37,763 nt of DNA. It comes from Lachnospiraceae bacterium (lineage in GTDB: Bacteria; Bacillota; Clostridia; Lachnospirales; Lachnospiraceae). The translations under genes were made by a program, and so were the position numbers. The notes under the pieces are model-generated. The model was given only the letters and a program-made list of their open reading frames with translations. It was not told the DNA's origin and did not search any database. Below are positions 32,820 through 37,763 of this stretch, piece by piece; within the stretch, counting starts at the first letter, position 1, and the number at the start of each line of letters is the position of its first letter. Where the stretch lies: contig JAAWNY010000028.1 in assembly GCA_022799175.1 (NCBI GenBank), positions 1 through 37,763 of the forward strand, in the 5' to 3' direction.

Positions 32820-32848
32820 TTATTATGAAGAAAACCATCTTTTCGCAA
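32820..32848 (-). promoter_or_regulatory. Possible promoter of the GNAT gene
   Basis: Minus-strand TTGCGA (32848-32843), 17-base spacer, TAATAA (32825-32820). It overlaps the start of the divergent YwaF-like gene, so the two promoters would compete for the same DNA. Confidence 0.45.
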
Positions 32849-33493
32849 CTTCGCGATCTGCCAGAAACTACCATCGACCATATTCTGTTTTCTTGTGGCA
32901 TTTTTCTGGCCGTCACAGAGTTATACAAACAATTATTTCTTTTTTATATTATCAATCATCAGAGCTATGACTGGTGGTTTTTCCCTTTTCAGCTCTGCAG
33001 TCTTCCCATGTATCTGTGCCTGATGATCCCTTTTCTGTCCACTGGACGCCTAAAAAACGCCCTCTATACCTTTATGCAGAATTATAGCCTGATGGGTGGT
33101 ATCGCCGCACTGATTGTACCAGAAGGCTTTTGTCATATTCACTGGACGCTTACTCTCCACGGATATCTGTGGCATTGCCTGCTGATCCTGATTGGCCTGC
33201 TGATCATCATCAATGAACGCGCTGACCTAAGTCGTCACGGATTTTTAGACACGATTCCTTGTTTCGCCTTTTTTTGCTGTATCGCCACGATCATCAATGT
33301 GCTAGCGCCGGGCCATGGAAGAGCTGATATGTTCTACATCTCTCCCTACACCCCCAGTTCTCAACCGATTTTTCATAGCCTGGCCCTGCATTGGGGCATT
33401 CAGATAGCCAATCTGCTCTATCTGCTCACTCTCCTCACCGGGGCCGCTATCCTCCACGGGATTCTCTACCGCATCAGAGCTGCTTTCTCATGA
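32825..33493 (+). CDS. YwaF/TIGR02206-like integral membrane protein
   Basis: Membrane protein of unknown function, 222 aa, about six to seven hydrophobic segments. Family-like pieces: WWFFPFQLCSLPMYLCLMIPF (about residues 48-68), GIAALIVPEGF and LHGYLWHCLLI with the conserved His residues, and LAPGHGRADMFYISPY. Starts at 32804, 32807 and 32825 are possible; I chose 32825 because the promoter -10 box lies between them. It is followed by the long inverted repeat. No enzymatic role is established for this family. Confidence 0.82.
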   Translation: MKKTIFSQLRDLPETTIDHILFSCGIFLAVTELYKQLFLFYIINHQSYDWWFFPFQLCSLPMYLCLMIPFLSTGRLKNALYTFMQNYSLMGGIAALIVPEGFCHIHWTLTLHGYLWHCLLILIGLLIIINERADLSRHGFLDTIPCFAFFCCIATIINVLAPGHGRADMFYISPYTPSSQPIFHSLALHWGIQIANLLYLLTLLTGAAILHGILYRIRAAFS

Positions 33494-33501
33494 CCATTAC
33501 A

Positions 33502-33809
33502 TGCAATGTCATTTAGATAATAAAATGAGGAAATCAGCCAAGGAAAAGGGGAGAGAAGCAACAAAAAATCATCTGCGATATTTTGACTTTGCAGAGATTT
33601 AGAAGTCCTTAAATCCCTGAATTTGGCGTTGAAACGAAAAGATACACTGTCTGAGCGGAGCGAGTTTGTATATTTTCGTTTTTAGCAAAAGTCAGGGGTT
33701 TTAGGAATTCTTAATCTCGAAACCGGAAAAAGGAGCAGATGATTTCTTGTTACTTTTCTCCCCTCTTCCTTGGCATACCTTTCGTCACTACTTATCTGAA
33801 GACATTGCC
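33502..33809. repeat. Long imperfect inverted repeat, about 308 bases
   Basis: The two halves (33502 to about 33650 and about 33660 to 33809) are reverse complements of each other over almost their whole length; one 40-base block (33537-33576 with 33735-33774) pairs at 36 positions. The outer ends are GCAATGTC-like, the centre is CTGAGCGGAGCGAG. The left half contains a short open frame MRKSAKEKGREATKNHLRYF... ending at 33601. Related sequence is at 25341-25414. It sits between two convergent genes. A MITE-like or REP-like element is the likely class; it may also act as a bidirectional terminator. Confidence 0.8.
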
Positions 33810-33810
33810 A

Positions 33811-34248
33811 TTATATATTCACCTTTTCTATCCGTTCTGCTGCTGCCAACCCCCGCCGAATAATATATTCATATTCCGGCTCTATCTGCGCCCCTTCTTC
33901 TATATGAAATTCGCGATTATCTAAAAAGGCGTTCGACAACTGATAGATATAAGTATCCCCGTCTATATGCTCCCTTCCCCTATGTTCCTTTGCCATCTGC
34001 TCTCCTTGCAGCCGCATCTCCATAGTGTCTTTTTCCCTTCCTAAAGTCAGCTCTGTCAAGACTCCAAGCATCATTGCAAAATGCTCCTCATCCCAGGCAG
34101 ACAAATACATACATTTGCACAATCCTTTGCTGAAAAACGGATAATTCTCATAACAATCCAGAAGCTCTTTAAAACGTGTTCGATGGCCGGAATTTTCAAA
34201 CAATCTTCCTTCATCCAGTTCCTGAATACACCGTTCTTTAAAATTCAT
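33811..34248 (-). CDS. Small protein of unknown function coupled to MATE
   Basis: Not recognised. 145 aa, soluble and acidic, mostly helical: FKERCIQELDEGRLFENSGH, then RFKELLDCYENYPFFSKGLCKCMYLSAWDEEHF with three Cys, an acidic middle with HRGREHIDGDTYIYQLSNAF, and EPEYEYIIRRGLAAAERIEK. Its ATG overlaps the TGA of the upstream MATE gene (ATGA), and GAGGGG in the MATE coding end serves as ribosome binding site, so the two are translationally coupled. The stop is two bases from the long inverted repeat. It may be a modulator or a regulatory partner of the pump. Confidence 0.75.
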   Translation of the reverse strand: MNFKERCIQELDEGRLFENSGHRTRFKELLDCYENYPFFSKGLCKCMYLSAWDEEHFAMMLGVLTELTLGREKDTMEMRLQGEQMAKEHRGREHIDGDTYIYQLSNAFLDNREFHIEEGAQIEPEYEYIIRRGLAAAERIEKVNI

Positions 34249-35621
34249 CCCTCAACCCCCTCTTTTCTGGCTATTTGTCTCCGAACCGCCACATAACATA
34301 TTGTATGTGCCAAAAATGTAATCGCCCATGACACAGGATAGGAGATATACAAAGTAGGCAATGTACGACTTATAGAAAATACGGTAAAAATCCATACTAC
34401 CCGAAACGCACAAGCGCCTGTCAAAGATACAAACATTGGCAACAAAGAACAGCCGACTCCCCGCAGCGCTCCTACCATAACCTCCATCATTCCACACAAA
34501 AAATAAGGTCCGCAAACCAAACGCAGGCGGTTGATCCCATATTCAATCACCCGAGCATCCGACGAATAAATCCCCAATAACTGCGTCCCCAAGAGTACTC
34601 CGCCGATCCCCATCACCAAACCTATCAAAATCACTAATCCCTGACAATACCACTCAATCATTGTCATTCTTTTAAAATTTTTCGCTCCATAATTCTGACT
34701 AGTAAAGCTCAGAGCCGTCTGATATACCGCATTCATGGAGGTATAGACAAAGCCTTCAATATTAGAGGCTGCCGTATTACCTGCCATCGCCACCGAACCA
34801 AAAGAATTGACAGATGATTGGATCAGTACATTGGAAATCGAGAAAATCGCCCCTTGTAGTCCAGCCGGAAGACCAATTCTGGCAATCGCTGCCACTTTGC
34901 CCTTCACCAATTTAAGACAACGCAGGCGCAAACGATATGGCGCATCAGAAACAGCCAGACAGCGAATAATCAGTGCCGCTGAAATACATTGAGACAACAC
35001 CGTAGCCAGAGCTACTCCTGCCACCCCCATATGGAGCTGAATGACAAAAAAAAGATTCAAAATCACATTGACTATTCCAGCCAGCAAAAGGTAGTAAAGC
35101 GGTCTTCGAGTATCTCCCACTGCCCGCAGAATGGCACTTCCAAAATTGTAAGCCAGCGTTGCCGGCATTCCCACAAAAAAGATCTGCATATAAAGCACCG
35201 ATAGTGGCAAAACATCTTCTGGCGTTCCCATTAGCTCCAGCAAAGGTGCGGCTAGCAAAGTTCCCACGGCAATCAGCACGACACCACCGATAACTGACAA
35301 CATCATCGCTGTGTGTACGGTCTCTTCCAAATCTTTCATTCGATGTGCTCCAAAATATTGTGCCACTAACACATTAGCTCCCACCGAAAGCCCAATAAAC
35401 ACATTGACCAGCAGATTGATCAATGAACTGGTAGACCCTACCGCTGCCAGGGATTCGCTCCCAGCATAACGGCCTACCACAATGATATCCGCGGCATTGA
35501 ACAATAGCTGTAGAATTCCCGATAACATCAGCGGTACCGCAAATACCACCAATTTTGAAAAAAGAGGTCCGCTGCACATATCCAATTCATACGCTGTTTT
35601 GGATTTCTTTCGTAACTCCAT
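34245..35621 (-). CDS. MATE family efflux transporter
   Basis: Third MATE pump of the window, 458 aa, twelve predicted membrane helices. Typical features: VVFAVPLMLSGILQLLFNAADIIVVGRYAG at the start, AILRAVGDTRRPLYYLLLAGIVNVILNL in the middle, and a second bundle from about 240 (IGLPAGLQGAIFSISNVLIQSSVNSFG). GAGGTG and AAAGGA lie before the ATG. It is transcribed from 35784-35812 with a 150-base leader that carries a possible leader peptide. It is coupled to the 145-aa gene. The substrate is unknown. Confidence 0.92.
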   Translation of the reverse strand: MELRKKSKTAYELDMCSGPLFSKLVVFAVPLMLSGILQLLFNAADIIVVGRYAGSESLAAVGSTSSLINLLVNVFIGLSVGANVLVAQYFGAHRMKDLEETVHTAMMLSVIGGVVLIAVGTLLAAPLLELMGTPEDVLPLSVLYMQIFFVGMPATLAYNFGSAILRAVGDTRRPLYYLLLAGIVNVILNLFFVIQLHMGVAGVALATVLSQCISAALIIRCLAVSDAPYRLRLRCLKLVKGKVAAIARIGLPAGLQGAIFSISNVLIQSSVNSFGSVAMAGNTAASNIEGFVYTSMNAVYQTALSFTSQNYGAKNFKRMTMIEWYCQGLVILIGLVMGIGGVLLGTQLLGIYSSDARVIEYGINRLRLVCGPYFLCGMMEVMVGALRGVGCSLLPMFVSLTGACAFRVVWIFTVFSISRTLPTLYISYPVSWAITFLAHTICYVAVRRQIARKEGVEG

Positions 35622-35655
35622 TTCCTTTCACCTCTGCATTTACGATATTATTCAG

Positions 35656-35721
35656 TCATAGCAAAATGGTATTTTGTGATGTAACAAATGCGGCCGGTTT
35701 CCCAGCCGCATTCCATACCAT
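35656..35721 (-). CDS. Possible leader peptide before the MATE gene
   Basis: A 21-codon frame (begins MVWNAAGKPAAFV, ends TILL) in the MATE mRNA leader. AAGGA stands very close to the ATG. An eight-pair GC-rich hairpin (AATGCGGC/GCCGCATT) lies inside the frame, so ribosome stalling on it could change leader folding. The frame extends protein-like upstream of the ATG without a start codon, so it could instead be a relic. Confidence 0.3.
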   Translation of the reverse strand: MVWNAAGKPAAFVTSQNTILL

Positions 35722-35783
35722 ATATCCTTGTTCTTTCGCCTGTTCTGCACCTTTTATCGTACAGACTTGTCTGAACTGCCACT

Positions 35784-35812
35784 ACTATATCACAATTCTC
35801 ATTTTATGGCAA
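35784..35812 (-). promoter_or_regulatory. Promoter of the MATE-145-aa operon
   Basis: Minus-strand TTGCCA (35812-35807), 17-base spacer, TATAGT (35789-35784). It lies directly after the purine permease stop. Confidence 0.75.
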
Positions 35813-35841
35813 TGGATATTTTGTAGTGATTGGCATTCTCG

Positions 35842-37215
35842 TTATAACATAATATATTTTACCACAAACAGCAATGCCAATATATACATCAGTGGACTAA
35901 TTCTCTTTTTTGCTCCATTTCCCGATACCAGATTCACCACTACATAAGAAATCACTCCCATAGCAATCCCCTCGGAAATGCTGTACATAAATGGCATGGC
36001 AATGATAGCAATATATGCAGGAATCGCCTCTGTATAATCGGCAAAATCAATTTTAGTAATCGAGGTCATCATCAAAAAGCCCACAATCACCAATGCCGGC
36101 GCCGTAGCAAAGGACGGAATAGCCAGAAAAATTGGCGACAAAAACAGAGAAAGTCCAAACAGAACGGCAGCCGTAACAGCCGTAAGTCCGGTTCTTCCAC
36201 CTTCTGCTACCCCAGACGCACTCTCCACAAAAGTCGTGGTAGTCGAAGTCCCCAGCACAGCTCCTATCGAAGTACCTATGGCGTCTGCCAGCAAAGCCCC
36301 GCGAATCCGTGGAAGCTTTCCTTCTTTGTCCAGCATATCTGCCTTCGAAGCCACCCCAATCAGTGTTCCCAACGTATCAAACAAATCCACAAATAAAAAG
36401 GCAAACATCACCACAAAAAAATCCAATGTCAAAACTCCCTTAAAATCCAATTGCATCAAAGTGGGAGCCAGACTGGGAACTGAAATTCCACCAGAAAAAT
36501 CCGGTAGTAAACTATAGCACCCCAGTTCTGGATTCACTTGGTAAAGCCCGGTTAGCTGGCATAAAATCCCCAGAATCCAAGTAATGAGAATTCCCCAGAG
36601 AATATTACCTTTTACCTTTTTGATCAGAAGAATCCCTGTAAGCAGGATTCCAACCAACGCCAACAACACCGTAATGCCCTCGCTAAAGAAAGTTCCTGCC
36701 TCCGCCGAACCTTTAAAGGAATAAAGAGACACTAACGTAGCGCTGTCCACCACAATTTTGGCGTTCTGCATACCGATAAAAGCAATAAAAATCCCAATTC
36801 CCACCGATACGGCATGTTTTAAATTCATGGGAATCGCATTGAAAATCGCCTCCCGCACATTAGTCAGCGAAAGAACGACAAAGATAATACCCTCAATAAA
36901 CACAGCAGCCAACGCGGTCTGCCAGGAATATCCCATCTGTAACACTACTGTATAAGCAAAATAGGCATTAAGCCCCATCCCTGGTGCCAACACAAACGGA
37001 TAATTAGCAAAAAACACCATCAAAAGCGTCGCAATCATCGACGCTAGCGCCGTAGCGGTAAATATCGCCCCGCTATCCATCCCCGTTGCACTTAAGATAT
37101 TTGGATTAACTGCCAGAATATACGCCATTGTCATAAAAGTCGTAATACCAGCCAAAATCTCCGTCCTCACATCGGTATGATTTTCCTTCAAATGAAACAC
37201 TTTTTCCAGACTCAT
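35842..37215 (-). CDS. Purine permease, AzgA/PbuG (NCS2-like) family
   Basis: Membrane importer of guanine, hypoxanthine or adenine, 457 aa. Family motifs: EILAGITTFMTMAYILAVNP near residues 19-38, FVLAPGMGLNAYFAYTVV, DLFDTLGTLIGVASKA, and GTSTTTTFVESASGVAEGG followed by RTGLTA near 320-345. The ATG follows a GGGGGAA site. I looked for the purine riboswitch often found before such genes and did not see its conserved loops in the 100 bases upstream. The DUF4321 gene precedes it by 100 bases on the same strand. Confidence 0.93.
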   Translation of the reverse strand: MSLEKVFHLKENHTDVRTEILAGITTFMTMAYILAVNPNILSATGMDSGAIFTATALASMIATLLMVFFANYPFVLAPGMGLNAYFAYTVVLQMGYSWQTALAAVFIEGIIFVVLSLTNVREAIFNAIPMNLKHAVSVGIGIFIAFIGMQNAKIVVDSATLVSLYSFKGSAEAGTFFSEGITVLLALVGILLTGILLIKKVKGNILWGILITWILGILCQLTGLYQVNPELGCYSLLPDFSGGISVPSLAPTLMQLDFKGVLTLDFFVVMFAFLFVDLFDTLGTLIGVASKADMLDKEGKLPRIRGALLADAIGTSIGAVLGTSTTTTFVESASGVAEGGRTGLTAVTAAVLFGLSLFLSPIFLAIPSFATAPALVIVGFLMMTSITKIDFADYTEAIPAYIAIIAMPFMYSISEGIAMGVISYVVVNLVSGNGAKKRISPLMYILALLFVVKYIML

Positions 37216-37315
37216 AAAAATTCCCCCTTTTGTTAATCACTTTTCATTTTCTCTATGTATATATGGAACCTGCATAGCGAAACAGACGTATTCTCTTCTG
37301 CTTCCTCCTTTCCCA

Positions 37316-37567
37316 TCATATATACCGATATATTAACAATGCCACTGCCACTCCAATGATACTCGCTAATGTAATCTTAATCGACAGACCAAAGGTGATC
37401 ACCAACATTCCTAAATTCAAGACCAACGGACTGTCCAGTCCAAATGATTGTCCAAAATTCAACCAGGATAACCAAGAAATGCCATCGGCAAGGCTACCTA
37501 AAAATCCTCCCAGAACAATTCCCGTCAGCAAAAGGATCAACAAAATCCAAAAATTCTTGTTATTCAT
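37316..37567 (-). CDS. DUF4321 small membrane protein
   Basis: 83 aa with two hydrophobic helices: about 7-29 (ILLILLLTGIVLGGFLG) and about 50-80 ending LIYRYI, separated by a short GISWLSWLNFGQSFGL loop. This size and the LGxxLGxLxxG first helix fit DUF4321, an uncharacterised family common in Clostridia. GAGG is five bases before the ATG. It follows tRNA-Thr across a terminator. Confidence 0.8.
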   Translation of the reverse strand: MNNKNFWILLILLLTGIVLGGFLGSLADGISWLSWLNFGQSFGLDSPLVLNLGMLVITFGLSIKITLASIIGVAVALLIYRYI

Positions 37568-37653
37568 CTCATCCTCACTTTTTCATCCTTTTCCCAAATC
37601 AATTCTGCCAATCCTGCATCTGTCAATATTTCTGATATTTCCCATAAAAACAT
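37564..37653 (-). CDS. Possible 29-aa ORF coupled to the DUF4321 gene
   Basis: Frame starting MFLWEISEILTDAG and ending EKVRMR, with its TGA overlapping the DUF4321 ATG (ATGA). AAAGGA stands five bases before its ATG but belongs to the tRNA-Thr terminator stem. It could be a coupled small protein or chance. Confidence 0.25.
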   Translation of the reverse strand: MFLWEISEILTDAGLAELIWEKDEKVRMR

Positions 37654-37680
37654 AAAAGTCCTTTGATTCTTCAAAGGACT
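37648..37680 (-). terminator. Terminator after tRNA-Thr
   Basis: Ten-pair perfect stem AGTCCTTTGA/TCAAAGGACT (37680-37671 with 37666-37657), loop AGAA, followed by TTTATGTTTTT on the minus strand, six bases after the tRNA. Confidence 0.85.
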
Positions 37681-37686
37681 CCTGAC

Positions 37687-37759
37687 AGCTGCTGACGGGA
37701 ATCGGACCCGTGACCTCCGCACTACCAATGCGACGCTCTACCGACTGAGCCACAGCAGC
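37687..37759 (-). tRNA. tRNA-Thr (anticodon GGT)
   Basis: 73 bases, complete cloverleaf: acceptor GCTGCTG/CAGCAGC, D arm GCTC/GAGC, anticodon arm TCGCA-TTGGTAG-TGCGG with anticodon GGT, T arm ACGGG-TCCGATT-CCCGT, discriminator T. CCA is not encoded. It reads ACC and ACU. The promoter lies beyond the window. Confidence 0.97.
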
Positions 37760-37763
37760 ATCT

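Noticed and set aside
37216-37315. Purine riboswitch expected before an AzgA/PbuG permease
   Set aside because: The conserved loop and junction sequences are not present on the minus strand; only an orphan AGGAGG-like site is seen near 37300.

Overview
The window looks like chromosome from a low-to-mid GC Firmicute of class Clostridia, most like a gut Lachnospiraceae member. Evidence: strong AGGAGG-type ribosome binding sites; TTGACA/TATAAT promoters with 17-base spacers; nfnAB-type ferredoxin:NADP(H) transhydrogenase genes; an FMN-riboswitch-controlled ribD-ribE-ribBA-ribH operon; several MATE transporters; a DUF4321 protein. The genus assignment is inference. I see no prophage, insertion sequence, plasmid or CRISPR signature.

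Layout. (1) 1-1460: infC-rpmI-rplT operon on the minus strand, behind a leader with an intrinsic terminator and a competing long-range helix; infC most likely starts at AUU. (2) 1640-4310: a secreted surface protein with Ig-like repeats, a poly-Gly linker and C-terminal choline-binding-type repeats. (3) 4337-10013: a two-gene minus-strand operon, a 147-aa protein followed by a 1743-aa DUF4132 (MolR-like) protein; function unknown, and the best candidate here for an undescribed system. (4) 10138-12280: an ABC-F ATPase. (5) 12293-16380: riboflavin operon with FMN riboswitch and two tandem terminators. (6) 16402-18285: DEAD-box RNA helicase with a 5' terminator/antiterminator leader. (7) 18294-25273: a sucrose/fructoside locus: lipoprotein binding protein, two permeases, ATPase and intracellular GH32 on the minus strand, with a divergent LacI-family repressor and three tandem 12-bp operator-like boxes just downstream of the operon's predicted start. 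(8) 25341-25651: a repeat copy and tRNA-Arg(ACG). (9) 25717-28909: MATE, small membrane protein, MATE. (10) 29054-32165: a 214-aa protein of unknown function with nfnA and nfnB in one operon. (11) 32185-33493: GNAT acetyltransferase and a divergent YwaF-like membrane protein, predicted to be leaderless. (12) 33502-33809: a roughly 300-nt inverted repeat related to the copy near tRNA-Arg. (13) 33811-37763: a MATE gene coupled by ATGA overlap to a small unknown protein, an AzgA/PbuG-type purine permease, a DUF4321 membrane protein and tRNA-Thr(GGT).

How the parts work together: translation genes; riboflavin supply feeding the flavoproteins (NfnA/NfnB); uptake and intracellular hydrolysis of sucrose-type sugars under a local repressor; ferredoxin/NADH/NADPH balancing typical of anaerobic fermenters; and several export pumps. 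RNA-level control is common in the window: the infC leader, the FMN riboswitch, the helicase leader and possibly the last MATE leader. Positions 1-91 lie downstream of rplT; I can support no feature there.
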